A stretch of DNA of 64,000 bases, taken from Janthinobacterium sp. 344 (GTDB lineage Bacteria > Pseudomonadota > Gammaproteobacteria > Burkholderiales > Burkholderiaceae_D). A program made the position numbers and the translations under genes. The notes under the pieces were generated by a model, which ran no database searches, was not told where the DNA came from, and saw only the letters and a program-made list of their open reading frames with translations. Location: assembly GCF_900112025.1 (NCBI RefSeq), contig NZ_FOKL01000007.1, forward strand, positions 310,001 through 374,000, read 5' to 3'. This document shows, piece by piece, positions 41,801 to 50,261 of the stretch (position 1 is the first letter of the stretch; each line of letters opens with the position of its first letter).

Positions 41801-44295
41801 GCTTTCTGCAGCAGCAAATCGCCATGCGCCACGGGCAGGTAGCAGGCCGCCACGCCGGGCGGCACCGCGCCTTGCCACGGCGTGCGCCCGTCGCCATCCA
41901 TGGACCAGGCCACCTCGATGCCGCCGCCGTGCAGGCGCAGCGCCACCGGCGTGTCGGCGCAGCCGGCCAGGTAGCTGCACCGCCGCGCGTCGAGCGGCGC
42001 GGCGGCCAGCAGGGCCACGGTGGCGCGCGCGGCGGCCAGCGCCGCTGCCGCGGGCGCTTGCCAGCCGCCGGGCAGGCCCGCCTGCGCGTCGCCGGCGGCC
42101 AGCCCGGCCCAGGCATCGGGATCGAAATAATCGATGGCGTCCTGCGTCTGCGGCCAGGGCAGCATCTCCAGCACGCCGGGAAAGGCGCGCACGAAGCCGA
42201 GAAACTGGCGCTGCGCATGCTTCCAGCTGATCCAGCTGGCCAGCATGCGCACCAGCGGATCGCGTCCCAGCAGCACCTGCACCATCGCCTGCGTGCCCTG
42301 GTTGGCCGTGCCCACCTGCAGCAGGCGGCTGCCGGCGATGGCGCCAAAGCGCGGCCAGCGGTCTTTCAGGGCCAGGCGCGCCACCAGCCCGCCCATGCCG
42401 TGCGCGAGGATGCGCAGCGGCTGGCCGCGCTGCTCGGCGTCGTGCATGGCCGCGTCGAGCACGGGCAGGAAGGCGGCGCTGGCGTCCTGCAGCGACAAGC
42501 GCCAGTCATAGGTGAACGGCCGCACTTCCTGGCTTTGCGCGAGGAAGCGGGCGAACGGTTCGTAGCAGGACTCGAGCCAGCCGGCGCTGACGATGTGCGG
42601 CTGGCCCACGGCCAGGCGTTCGATGCGGCCCTCGACCAGGTTGACGGGATCGAACCAGATGCGGTTGCTGCCCACCTGCAGGTGGCTGCCCATGATGTCG
42701 GGCAGCAGCAGCACGATGGGCGCGTGCTCGCGCCGCTTCGGCACTTCGCCGCCGCGCGCCAGCAAGCCATGGTCCAGGCCCGCCAGCGGCGGCCAGGCCG
42801 CATCGTCGCCCGCCAGCGCCTGCAGCGCCGCCAGGCTGGACGGCATGCGCTCGAAGTAGTTCAGGTGGTGCACCTGGGGCCCGCACAGCAGCAGCTGGCG
42901 CACGGGCGTGCTGCGCGTGGCGCCGCCCGCCATCGACGCGCAATTGACCACCAGGTCGCTTTGTCCGCCATAAAAAATCTCGCCGACGCAGTCGCCGAGC
43001 CAGCCCAGCAAACTGTCGCCGCTGCAGTCGCCCGCCAGCACGTGCAGCGGGCTGGCCACGCGCACATCGGGTGCATTGAGCAGGGCCACCAGCGGCGAGT
43101 CGGGCATCATCGCTTCGAGTCCGGGCAGGATGCGCGCGTCGCAGCGCTGCTGCACCACGGCCAGCAAAAAGGCCAGGGCGCCATCCGGCGTGCCGCTGTC
43201 CTGCAGCAGATTGAGCATGACGCTGGCCCAGCGGTCCAGGCGGCCCGACATCAGGGTGGTGCCGCGCGCGGGGCAGGCCACGCGCACGAAGCGGGCGATG
43301 CGGATGGCGCGCGTCTTCAGTTCCATGCTCAGTTCGCGCAGGCGCGCCGCGTCGTCGGCATAGCCCAGGCGTCCGCACAGCCGTGACTGCGCCGTGAAGT
43401 GCTCGATATCGTGGCCGTTGAATGCTTCGCCGCCCACCGTGTTTTCGCTCTGGCGCGCCAGGCCGTCGCCGGCCAGGTCGACGGCGCCGCGGCTGTCGAT
43501 GCGCTGCGCGCGCGCCAGCAGTTCGCCCACCAGGCCGCCGCGCGAATGGGCCAGCAGGTGCAGCACGGCGCCCTGCGGCAACTGGCGCACCAGCGCCAGC
43601 GCGTTTTGCAGGGGGCTTTCGCTGAGGCTGCGGTGTTCGTAGCCAAAGATGCGGTTGCCGTATTGCGCCGCCAGGCGTGGCGCCAGGCCGTTGCGCCACA
43701 GGCCGCCGAAACTGCGCGGCGTCGACGAAGCCGTGCCATGCAACAGCAGCAGCAGCGGTTCCGTTCCCGCCGGCAGGCTGGCGACGGCGCTCATGCTCGG
43801 TTGCTCGATGCCGCAGCGGTACAGGCCCAGGCGCTGCTCCAGCTGGCGGTCCTGGAAGGCGCCCGCGGCGGCCAGCGCCGTCATGGCGCCGGCGCCGCTG
43901 CGGTACACGCGCACGGCGCGCAGCATCCACGCGCCCAGGCCGTCGCGGCTGGCGCCCGGTGGCCGACGCGCCGCTTGCGGACGCAGGGCCAGGCCCACTT
44001 CGATGGCGGCCGGCGCGCCATCGCGCGACTGCGTGGCCGGCCCCAGGTAGCGCGGCAGGTCGAGGCTGTTGGCCAGCAGCGAACTGCCGTCGCTCAGCAG
44101 CAGCTGCACCACGTCGGCCGGGCCGATATCGAGCGTGATGCGGCTGGCGCCGATGCCGCGCGCGCCCGACAGCACATGGCTTTCACTGTGCCAGCCGGGC
44201 GCGGCGGGACAGTCGCCGGCGCTGGCGAGGGGATCGCGGGTGAGCGTCAGGCGCAGCACGGGTGGCGCGGCCGGCGCGATGGGCTCGCTGGGCAT
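38899..44295 (-). CDS. Giant CHAT protease fused to active and inactive alpha/beta hydrolase domains
   Basis: An 1798-residue multidomain protein with no signal peptide. After an N-terminal domain (1-165), an alpha/beta hydrolase (about 170-480) opens PLLLLLHGTASSTPRSF and has the elbow LLAHSRGGLVGE with Ser251. A second, LCAT-like hydrolase domain (about 525-800) opens PIVLLLPDIMGSHLQVG, but its elbow reads ILAHGMGGLVAR, with Gly633 in place of Ser. Residues about 905-1150 resemble an aminopeptidase N-terminal macro-like fold (IVIGLGPLGELTPGELARAF). A CHAT domain (about 1200-1470) keeps the dyad: His1319 in HLAGHGE and Cys1360 in FINCCHLGD. The last 320 residues are helical, TPR-like. Preceded on the same strand by an HTH gene. 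CHAT proteins are often effectors of bacterial immunity or cell death; the role here is unknown. Confidence 0.88.
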   Translation of the reverse strand: MPSEPIAPAAPPVLRLTLTRDPLASAGDCPAAPGWHSESHVLSGARGIGASRITLDIGPADVVQLLLSDGSSLLANSLDLPRYLGPATQSRDGAPAAIEVGLALRPQAARRPPGASRDGLGAWMLRAVRVYRSGAGAMTALAAAGAFQDRQLEQRLGLYRCGIEQPSMSAVASLPAGTEPLLLLLHGTASSTPRSFGGLWRNGLAPRLAAQYGNRIFGYEHRSLSESPLQNALALVRQLPQGAVLHLLAHSRGGLVGELLARAQRIDSRGAVDLAGDGLARQSENTVGGEAFNGHDIEHFTAQSRLCGRLGYADDAARLRELSMELKTRAIRIARFVRVACPARGTTLMSGRLDRWASVMLNLLQDSGTPDGALAFLLAVVQQRCDARILPGLEAMMPDSPLVALLNAPDVRVASPLHVLAGDCSGDSLLGWLGDCVGEIFYGGQSDLVVNCASMAGGATRSTPVRQLLLCGPQVHHLNYFERMPSSLAALQALAGDDAAWPPLAGLDHGLLARGGEVPKRREHAPIVLLLPDIMGSHLQVGSNRIWFDPVNLVEGRIERLAVGQPHIVSAGWLESCYEPFARFLAQSQEVRPFTYDWRLSLQDASAAFLPVLDAAMHDAEQRGQPLRILAHGMGGLVARLALKDRWPRFGAIAGSRLLQVGTANQGTQAMVQVLLGRDPLVRMLASWISWKHAQRQFLGFVRAFPGVLEMLPWPQTQDAIDYFDPDAWAGLAAGDAQAGLPGGWQAPAAAALAAARATVALLAAAPLDARRCSYLAGCADTPVALRLHGGGIEVAWSMDGDGRTPWQGAVPPGVAACYLPVAHGDLLLQKAYYADMAQLLDTGQAGALPQRPPHAPGSVPPRFRPYTPDVPPLYPQPQELLDAAIGAARPVTAPQPHAPRLSISVIHGSMASADAPVMSGCYAYESLRGSMSFLDRLLAGKLQEIHALGRFPQRPDSALVVLQPDAARRPGGAIVIGLGPLGELTPGELARAFAGGLLEYACVCLQVRAAGHVTAPAMGEHGLRVASLLSGSGYGGLSIALCARALIDGARSANRRLEDAGMACRIGHIGIYEQSEARAIAAAVAIEQIMAEARYQDSFTFERRIRHSPGGYRRILPALSGDNGWRRVQIVAADLSGALRFTLLTDRAHNSVDEEPNQRQAVDGLIMDATDNTTDQPGLSRALYELMLPNGLKAAIPEMRGLILAVDQSAAIYPWELMRDEADGEESPLSTRIGMVRQLASLREQPPAISPPSSNVLVIGDTDSGLPELPAAQAEAQDVARMFGAYGYQVRELLRPQAQRVLVHLFDERYFAIHLAGHGEVAGPGIAHTGLVLGPKTRLTAAQVSKLKRVPQFVFINCCHLGDMRPDAIAPWSKLAASLASAFISIGSQAVIAAGWRIDDQAASIFAHSFYHAMLSGEYFGDAVRLAREAAYLQFPASNTWGAYQAYGDDHYRFPNTQSRPWQAPDYRYHGHLLADLETLHARLAGADAARRAAIEEKLASIEEAVRTRFFGCADIRENMAATRAGLGGLDNTLRAIEHYRAAHSAADGKVALRALAQWAELEMRQGAALCGVDAGAGIEVPATCDPVQGRQLLQDGKRHIDLLVALAPTAQRLALLGRYWALQALLACRAGGAGLAELRAMSAACLAALEEARLRSGVADCDLIFQVLAGALLLAAHGDDSAWQALHPQLGDLLHDAIAYARQRHADEHRAIDAGAPVRAALLAALWQVPHGQPFDAQALAAFLALYRDAVRRHGSIGEPEAVMAPLRFLLDLLPPDGADGGLRGAVQALVGALRA

Positions 44296-44595
44296 GCGGA
44301 TGAATGGATGGGCTAAAAGCAGACCTTGATACGGCAGGCGGCAAGGCGTGTTGCGTCAGATCAAGCAAGCATGGCTTTGTTGCTGGCGGAGGGCGGTGCA
44401 AGGGAAAGGCGGGAAAGGCGGGGAGGGGCTGCGTGGTGGCAAGTGGCGGCAGAAACGGTCAGCAAGGTTTGGGCTGGGCTTCTTCGCTATCGTGCTCGGG
44501 TGCTCTGGGCTGAGCGAACTACGCGAATTTCATGGCAAAAGTTCATGGCGCCGGGAACCTGGGTGCCTGGCAGGGCAAGACAACAGCGGAGCGTT
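44296..44595. other. 300-bp gap between HTH gene and CHAT gene
   Basis: No convincing gene on either strand, and no clear promoter hexamers for the CHAT gene. Only a near-repeat of TTCATGGCAAAAGTTCATGG around 44528 stands out. The CHAT gene has no strong ribosome binding site before its ATG. Confidence 0.5.
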
Positions 44596-44883
44596 TCAAT
44601 GGACCGGGGTGGCGGACAGTTCCTTCAGTTCGCGGATGGTGATCTCCGATTTTTCATGCATGCGCAATAAAATCGTCGCTCCCACCGCCAGTTTGCCGTG
44701 CCGAATCTTGCTGATGATGGGGGGCTGCACTTCCAGTACCCGGCACAGTTCCGCATCATTTTTCAGGTTCATTTTCTCGATCAGGGTATCGAGCAGCTTG
44801 TTGGGCACAAAACTCGATGGTTCGAGCGCGCGCGCCCGGTTCATCGCTTCAATCATTTCCAGCTTCTTTTGCCGAACGTTCAT
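44596..44883 (-). CDS. Small HTH (XRE-like) DNA-binding protein
   Basis: A 95-residue protein. A helical N-terminus is followed by KLLDTLIEKMNLKNDAELCRVLEVQPPIISKIRHGKLAVGATILLRMHEKSEITIRELKEL, where DAELCRVLEVQPPIISKIRHG is a lambda-Cro/XRE-type helix-turn-helix (about 41-62). A GGAGGAG binding site lies upstream. It is the gene immediately before the CHAT protein on the same strand, so it may regulate it. TACAACATT direct repeats lie in its promoter region. Confidence 0.8.
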   Translation of the reverse strand: MNVRQKKLEMIEAMNRARALEPSSFVPNKLLDTLIEKMNLKNDAELCRVLEVQPPIISKIRHGKLAVGATILLRMHEKSEITIRELKELSATPVH

Positions 44884-44977
44884 TTACTCCTCCTTCAGGT
44901 TATGCAAGGGACGGGACCTGTTGAAAACGGTCCCGGCTATATTTCGTCATCGCAGTACGGCTGTCTGGGTGACGTAG

Positions 44978-45000
44978 TACAACATTCGCGTTACAACATT
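44978..45000. repeat. Direct repeats TACAACATT upstream of the HTH gene
   Basis: TACAACATT occurs at 44978-44986 and 44992-45000, a 14-bp period, about 95 bp before the HTH start. Possible autoregulatory site. Could be chance in this AT-rich stretch. Confidence 0.45.
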
Positions 45001-45065
45001 GATAACCAGGCAAGTGTTTTCAATAATACTACGATAACAAAACTTGTGATACATGGTCAGTTAAA

Positions 45066-45758
45066 TTAACTGATTGTTTGATCAATTCGGTTGACGTTTG
45101 TTGTATTTTGTAAGCCCGATTTCGTCAGGATCATGGTCCTGTCCGCCATTTCAGCGGCGGCCAGCGAATGCGTGACCATGATGGCGCAACTGCCGTTGGC
45201 CTTGATTTCGGCGCGCAGCAATTGCAGGATGCTGTGCGCCGTATCGGGGTCGAGATTGCCGGTGGGCTCGTCGGCCAGCACCAGCGCCGGCTTGTGCACG
45301 AGCGCGCGGGCGATCGCCACGCGCTGCATTTCACCGCCCGACAGTTGCTGCGGAAAATCGCCGCCGCGTCCGCCCAGGCCGACCGCCTCGAGCATGCTGG
45401 CGGCACGCTCCTGGGGCAGGCCGTTGAGCAACAGCGGCAGGGCCACGTTTTGCAGCAGGGTCAGGTGCGGCAAGACGTGGAAGGCCTGGAAGATAAAGCC
45501 CATGCGGGCGCGGCGCAGCCGGGTGGCGGCGGCGTCATCGAGGCTGGACATGGCAATGCCGTCCACCAGGATAGGGTGCGCTTCGGTGCCCGCATCGGGC
45601 GTATCGAGGCCGGCGATCAGGTTCAGCAAGGTCGACTTGCCGACGCCGGAGTCGCCCATGATGGCAATGAACTCTCCCGCGGCAAAGCGGCAGGAAAGGT
45701 TGGCCAGCACGGGTCGTGCATTGGCGTAGGACTTCGACAGATGGCGCAATTCGAGCAT
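45066..45758 (-). CDS. ABC transporter ATPase, LolD/FtsE/MacB type, without a permease
   Basis: A 230-residue ATPase. Walker A MGDSGVGKSTLLN near residue 35, FIFQAFHVLPHLTLLQNVALPL (Q-loop), signature QQLSGGEMQR near 138, Walker B LVLADEPTGNLD near 160, H-loop VTHS near 195. This is the LolD/MacB class that drives lipoprotein release or mechanotransmission export. A MacB/LolC/FtsX permease should be adjacent but none is present: the next gene on its strand is the HTH gene. The C-terminal 20 residues (TTNVNRIDQTIS) look AT-rich and atypical. Confidence 0.88.
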   Translation of the reverse strand: MLELRHLSKSYANARPVLANLSCRFAAGEFIAIMGDSGVGKSTLLNLIAGLDTPDAGTEAHPILVDGIAMSSLDDAAATRLRRARMGFIFQAFHVLPHLTLLQNVALPLLLNGLPQERAASMLEAVGLGGRGGDFPQQLSGGEMQRVAIARALVHKPALVLADEPTGNLDPDTAHSILQLLRAEIKANGSCAIMVTHSLAAAEMADRTMILTKSGLQNTTNVNRIDQTIS

Positions 45759-46124
45759 GGTGATCTTGATTAATAACGGCTATCGTAAAGGGAGGCACGC
45801 GGGGGAGAGGGGGGCCTGGGACTGCAATGGCGCGCGGATTGTTTGGCCGGCAATGTGTAGTATACGACAGCCTTATCATTTTTGCTGGCAATACCACTTT
45901 TGCGTGTGCGGACACGGCGCGGCCGGGCGCTGACCTTAAGTTACCTGCCGCACGGCTGGCTCGGCCGGATTCCGTTATGATGGAAAAAAATCATCGGTCA
46001 TCCCAGGTAAAGGCGCCTGCCGCCGGCTGCAGCGCGGTTGGCGGCGCGCGTTGCCTGTCCGCTGCCCGATGCCCGCTGCAAGCCGAGCAAGCCCTTCGTG
46101 AACCTTGATAGACGACGCCAGCCC
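45759..46124. other. Divergent intergenic region, ABC ATPase / egtD
   Basis: 366 bp without a convincing gene. It must hold the divergent promoters of the ABC ATPase and egtD. AT-rich stretches occur near 45855-45900, but I cannot assign hexamers confidently. No palindrome stands out. Confidence 0.5.
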
Positions 46125-47111
46125 ATGACCATGCCACTTGCCCAGCAACACTCCGATATGCCCGCCGCCAGCGATGCTCGGCTGGCCGCTGCCGCCACCC
46201 TTGCCGAGCTCAGTAGCGGCTTGCTGCAGCGCGAGGCCAGCACCTCGCCCAAGTATCTGTACGATACCCTCGGCTCCAAGCTGTTCGAAGCCATCTGCGC
46301 CTTGCCCGAGTATTACCCGACGCGCACCGAGGCGGCCATCTTCGCGCGCCACGGCGCGGACATCGCCCATGCGGTGGGGCCGGGCAGCACCCTGATCGAC
46401 CTGGGCGCGGGCAATTGCGCCAAGGCCGCCAGCCTGTTTCCCCTGCTGCACCCGGCGCAATACGTGGCCGTGGATATTTCCTACGATTTCCTCAGCGAAT
46501 CGCTGGGCCGCTTGCAGCAGCGTTTTCCGCATATCGAGATGACGGGCCTGGGCCTGGATTTCTCCAGCCGCCTCGACTTGCCGGCCAGCGTGCGCGACGC
46601 GCGGCGCCTGTTCTTTTATCCAGGTTCGTCGATCGGTAATTTTGCGCCGGAGCAAGCGATTGCCTTTTTGCGCCGCTTGCGCGCGAATGCCGACAGCGAT
46701 GGCGGCCTGCTGATCGGCGTCGACCTGATCAAGGACGCCGCCATCCTCGATGCCGCCTATGATGACGCGCTGGGCGTGACGGCCGCCTTCAACCTGAACA
46801 TGCTGCGCCACGTGAATGGCCTCATCGGCGCCGATTTCGACGTGCGCGCCTGGCGCCACCACGGTTTTTTCAACGCCGATGAAAGCCGCGTCGAGATGCA
46901 CCTGGAAGCGCGCAGCGAGCAGCTCGTGCGCTGGCAGGGCGGGCAGCGGCGCTTCGCGAAAGGCGAGCGCATCCACACGGAAGACAGCTATAAATACACG
47001 CGCGCCGGTTTCGTCGGCTTGCTGGAGCAGGCCGGGTTTGCCGCCGCACAAGTCTGGACGGATCCGCAGCAGTGGTTTGCCGTGATGTACGCCAGAGTGA
47101 TCCGAGACTGA
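46125..47111 (+). CDS. egtD: L-histidine N-alpha-methyltransferase EgtD
   Basis: A 328-residue SAM-dependent enzyme that trimethylates histidine to hercynine, the first step of ergothioneine synthesis. ASTSPKYLYDTLGSKLFEAICALPEYYPTRTEAAIF is the family N-terminus, TLIDLGAGNCAKAASLF the SAM loop, FFYPGSSIGNF the conserved core, and FNLNMLRHVNGLIGADFD the histidine-site loop. Start at 46125 (MTMPLAQ). Followed by a 118-bp repeat and then egtB, its pathway partner. Confidence 0.95.
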   Translation: MTMPLAQQHSDMPAASDARLAAAATLAELSSGLLQREASTSPKYLYDTLGSKLFEAICALPEYYPTRTEAAIFARHGADIAHAVGPGSTLIDLGAGNCAKAASLFPLLHPAQYVAVDISYDFLSESLGRLQQRFPHIEMTGLGLDFSSRLDLPASVRDARRLFFYPGSSIGNFAPEQAIAFLRRLRANADSDGGLLIGVDLIKDAAILDAAYDDALGVTAAFNLNMLRHVNGLIGADFDVRAWRHHGFFNADESRVEMHLEARSEQLVRWQGGQRRFAKGERIHTEDSYKYTRAGFVGLLEQAGFAAAQVWTDPQQWFAVMYARVIRD

Positions 47112-47113
47112 CA

Positions 47114-47231
47114 ACGCCTGACCAGACCGACTGCGCGTCGCGCTTGGCGGCCTGCGATGCGCACCGTGCCACAGTACGGTTGCGCTTCTCCGCCACCAAT
47201 CACTGCCGCTCGCTGCGGTTTTTTCAGGCGT
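47114..47231. repeat. 118-bp intergenic repeat, copy A
   Basis: A 118-bp element bounded by perfect 8-bp inverted ends ACGCCTGA/TCAGGCGT, 2 bp after the egtD stop codon. It closely matches copy B at 54832-54949 along its length, with the same total length. It contains a small hairpin (CCGC/GCGG) followed by TTTTTT and may be a termination or processing element. Confidence 0.8.
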
Positions 47232-47261
47232 TCAAGATGCCAACACAAGACAAAAAACACC

Positions 47262-48503
47262 ATGCTGATCGATCATTACAATAAAGTGCGCACACATTCC
47301 CTGCGGCTGGCCGAACCGCTGTCCGACGAGGATTGCGGCGCCCAGTCGATGCCGGACGCCAGTCCCGTGAAATGGCATCTCGCGCATACCACCTGGTTTT
47401 TTGAAACGTTTATCCTGGAAAGCATGGAAACGGCGTTCGCACCGTTCCACCCGGCCTTCCGCGTCCTGTTCAACTCGTATTACAACGGCGTGGGCGAGAA
47501 GCACCCGCGCGCCCAGCGGGGTCTGCTGACACGGCCCGGCATGGACGTCGTACGCGCCTACCGGAGCGATGTCGATGCGCGCATCGGCCGCCTGCTGGCT
47601 GGGGAACTGACGCGCGACGCGCGCGAACGGCTGACCATGCTGCTGGCGCTGGGCCTCGAGCACGAGCAGCAGCACCAGGAATTGCTGTTGACGGACGTTA
47701 AACACCTGCTGGCGCAAAGCCCCTTGTTTCCCGCGTATGGGGAAGGCGCGGCGGCGCCACCGGCGGCGCCTGCACCAGCGCCTGCCTGGATCGCCTTTGA
47801 CGGCGGCCTGACGCAGATCGGCCATGCGGGCGACGGCTTTTGCTTCGACAATGAATTACCGCGCCATCCGCAATACGTGGCGCCGTTCCAGCTGGCCAGC
47901 GCGCTGGTGACGAATGCCGAATTTCTCGCCTTCATCGAGGCGGGCGGCTACCGCACGGCGCATTGGTGGCTGGCCGAAGGCTGGGACTGGGTGCGCAGCC
48001 AGCAGCTGACATGCCCGCTGTACTGGCAGCGCGATGACGCCGGCCGCTGGCAGGAATTCACCTTATTCGGCTTGCGCCCGCTGGACCCGCAGGCGCCGGC
48101 CACGCACCTGTCGCTGTTCGAGGCGGACGCGTATGCGCACTGGGCCGGCGCGCGCCTGCCGACGGAAGCCGAGTGGGAAGTGGCGGCGCAGGGCGTCGCC
48201 ATGGAAACGGGCCAGTTGCATCCGGCCGCCGGCGCGCCGGGCGCAGGCTTGCGGCAGATGTTCGGCCACTGCTGGCAGTGGACCAGCAGCAGCTATGCGC
48301 CGTATCCGGGCTACCGCACGGCGCCCGGCGCGCTCGGTGAATACAACGGCAAGTTCATGCTGAACCAGTATGTGCTGCGCGGCTCGTCGTGCGCCACGCC
48401 GGCCGGCCATGCGCGCGCCAGCTACCGCAATTTCTTCCCGGCCGGGGCGCGCTGGCAATTTGCCGGCATCCGCCTGGCGCGCCAGGTGGAAGCGTTGAGT
48501 TAA
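47262..48503 (+). CDS. egtB: Hercynine oxygenase EgtB (ergothioneine synthesis)
   Basis: A 413-residue non-haem iron enzyme joining hercynine to a cysteine thiol (cysteine or gamma-glutamylcysteine) as a sulfoxide. The N-terminal DinB-like domain has [16 protein letters not shown] and [17 protein letters not shown], carrying the iron-binding His residues. The C-terminal FGE-like domain has [32 protein letters not shown] and [37 protein letters not shown]. No EgtC or EgtE is next to it. Its stop overlaps the convergent chemoreceptor stop (shared TTAA). Confidence 0.94.
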   Translation: MLIDHYNKVRTHSLRLAEPLSDEDCGAQSMPDASPVKWHLAHTTWFFETFILESMETAFAPFHPAFRVLFNSYYNGVGEKHPRAQRGLLTRPGMDVVRAYRSDVDARIGRLLAGELTRDARERLTMLLALGLEHEQQHQELLLTDVKHLLAQSPLFPAYGEGAAAPPAAPAPAPAWIAFDGGLTQIGHAGDGFCFDNELPRHPQYVAPFQLASALVTNAEFLAFIEAGGYRTAHWWLAEGWDWVRSQQLTCPLYWQRDDAGRWQEFTLFGLRPLDPQAPATHLSLFEADAYAHWAGARLPTEAEWEVAAQGVAMETGQLHPAAGAPGAGLRQMFGHCWQWTSSSYAPYPGYRTAPGALGEYNGKFMLNQYVLRGSSCATPAGHARASYRNFFPAGARWQFAGIRLARQVEALS

Positions 48504-50092
48504 TTCAGGCGCGGCACGGAGGAGGTCTTCGCGCTGCCGGGTTCAGGCCGCTCCAGCTTGAACTGGCTGACGAGGGTTTCCAGTTCGCCCGCCTGCGCAT
48601 GCATGGCCGCCGCCGCCGCGGCCGCCTGCTCGACGAGGGCCGCGTTTTGCTGCGTCGTCTGGTCCATCTGCATGATGGCGGCATTGATCTGCTCGATGCC
48701 TTCGCTCTGCTCGTGGTTGGCCACGCTGATGTCCCCGACGATGGCGCTGACCCGGCCCACGCTGGCCACCACTTCATCCATCGTCGCGCCCGCCTGGCTG
48801 ACCAGCTGGGCGCCCTGGCCGACCCGGCTGACGGAGTCGGCGATCAGTTCCTTGATTTCCCGCGCTGCGCCGGCGGACCTTTGGGCCAGATTGCGCACTT
48901 CGGACGCCACGACGGCGAAGCCGCGCCCCTGTTCGCCGGCGCGCGCCGCTTCCACGGCCGCATTCAAGGCGAGGATATTCGTCTGGAAGGCGATGCCGTC
49001 GATGACGGCGATGATGTCGACGATCTTGCGCGACGAGGCATTGATGGCGTCCATGGTGCCGATGACTTCCGCCATGGCCGTGCCGCCGCGCTGGGCGATG
49101 GCGGACGCCGAGCGGGCCAGCGTATCGGCCTGGCGCGCGTTGTCGCTGTTGCTGCGCACGGTGCCCGTCAATTCGATCATCGACGAGGCCGTCTCTTCCA
49201 GGGCGCTGGCCTGCGCCTCCGTGCGGGCCGACAGGTCGGCATTGCCGCTGGCGATCTGGCTCGATGCCACGGCGATCGTGCCCGTGCCGTTGCGCACTTG
49301 GCCCACCAGGGTGGCCAGGTTGTCGTTCATGTCGCGCAGCGCGTGCAGCAGCTGGGCCGTTTCATCCTTGCCTTCGGCCACGATCTTGCTGCTCAAGTCG
49401 CCCGCGGCCACGGCTTGCGCCACGCGCAGCGCATACGCGATGGGCGTGGTGATCGAACGCGTGACCCGCCAGGCAAAGAGCACGCCCAGCAGCAGGGCGG
49501 CCGTGCCCAGGCTGGCCATCAGGATATTGGCCGTGGAAATATGCTGGTGGATTTGCCGGCCGCCGTTCAGCACGACTTCGCGCTGGATGTCGTTGAGGCG
49601 GTTGACGGTGGCCTGCAGCCGCGTCAGGGCGGGCAGGGTATCGTCGCGCACGTGCTTGGCCGCTTGCGCCCGCTGTCCCGCCACCAGCAGCTGGTCGGCC
49701 TGGCTGAACGAGACGACATAGGCCTTGCGCTGCTGCTTCAGGGTCGCCAGCAGTTCCTTGCCTTCCGGCATCACGACCAGGCGGTCGAGGATGGCCAGCG
49801 CATCGGTGATGGTGGCCTTGTTGGCGTCGATTTCGCCGTGGATGGCGCTGGCGCGGGCCGGATCTTCATGGATGAACAGTTCCAGCACCAGGGCCGCGTT
49901 CGAGCGCGTGGTGCTGCGGATGGTGGCGATGGCGTCGGCCTTGGCCCAGTCGCGCTCGATGATGGAATCGCTGAGCGCGCCGATCCTGTCCAGGCGCAAC
50001 AGGCCCGTGCCGACCAGCACCGCCATCAGCAGCAGCACCACGCCAAAGCCCGCACCCAGGCGCGCGCCTATCTTCATATCCGTCAATTTCAT
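48500..50092 (-). CDS. Methyl-accepting chemotaxis protein
   Basis: A 530-residue transmembrane receptor. TM1 (about 10-30), a periplasmic four-helix-bundle sensor domain (about 31-190), TM2 (about 191-209), HAMP (about 210-265) and the cytoplasmic signalling domain follow. The hairpin tip [20 protein letters not shown] is intact, so CheA/CheW coupling is expected. The ligand is unknown. No CheR-docking pentapeptide of the NWETF type ends it; the C-terminus is TSSVPRLN. Confidence 0.94.
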   Translation of the reverse strand: MKLTDMKIGARLGAGFGVVLLLMAVLVGTGLLRLDRIGALSDSIIERDWAKADAIATIRSTTRSNAALVLELFIHEDPARASAIHGEIDANKATITDALAILDRLVVMPEGKELLATLKQQRKAYVVSFSQADQLLVAGQRAQAAKHVRDDTLPALTRLQATVNRLNDIQREVVLNGGRQIHQHISTANILMASLGTAALLLGVLFAWRVTRSITTPIAYALRVAQAVAAGDLSSKIVAEGKDETAQLLHALRDMNDNLATLVGQVRNGTGTIAVASSQIASGNADLSARTEAQASALEETASSMIELTGTVRSNSDNARQADTLARSASAIAQRGGTAMAEVIGTMDAINASSRKIVDIIAVIDGIAFQTNILALNAAVEAARAGEQGRGFAVVASEVRNLAQRSAGAAREIKELIADSVSRVGQGAQLVSQAGATMDEVVASVGRVSAIVGDISVANHEQSEGIEQINAAIMQMDQTTQQNAALVEQAAAAAAAMHAQAGELETLVSQFKLERPEPGSAKTSSVPRLN

Positions 50093-50197
50093 GCTGATTC
50101 CCTCGGTAGCTAATGATCTGTCTCCGCTGGTCTTGTTATGAAACGATTATACGATCGGCGATACCTGATTTGCACCACTAATTGCCTTGTAGAAATG

Positions 50198-50235
50198 AAA
50201 AAGCGGCACGGCGATCAAGCCGTACCGCTTTTTTT
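50198..50235 (-). terminator. Rho-independent terminator of leuA
   Basis: Arms GCGGCACGGC (50203-50212) and GCCGTACCGC (50219-50228) around 6 bases. On the minus strand the one mismatch becomes a G-U pair and the stem is followed by a U5 run. It lies 27 bp after the leuA stop. Confidence 0.85.
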
Positions 50236-50261
50236 CCCTATGCGGGAGGTCCGCAGAGTGC

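Noticed and set aside
39028..43386. Two very long plus-strand frames opposite the CHAT gene
   Set aside because: Antisense shadows of the CHAT gene with low-complexity sequence. The minus-strand frame carries recognisable domains.
38899..44295. Linking the CHAT gene to a type III-E CRISPR (TPR-CHAT) or gasdermin system
   Set aside because: No Cas gene, gasdermin or CRISPR repeat is in the window. The hydrolase-CHAT architecture differs from TPR-CHAT.
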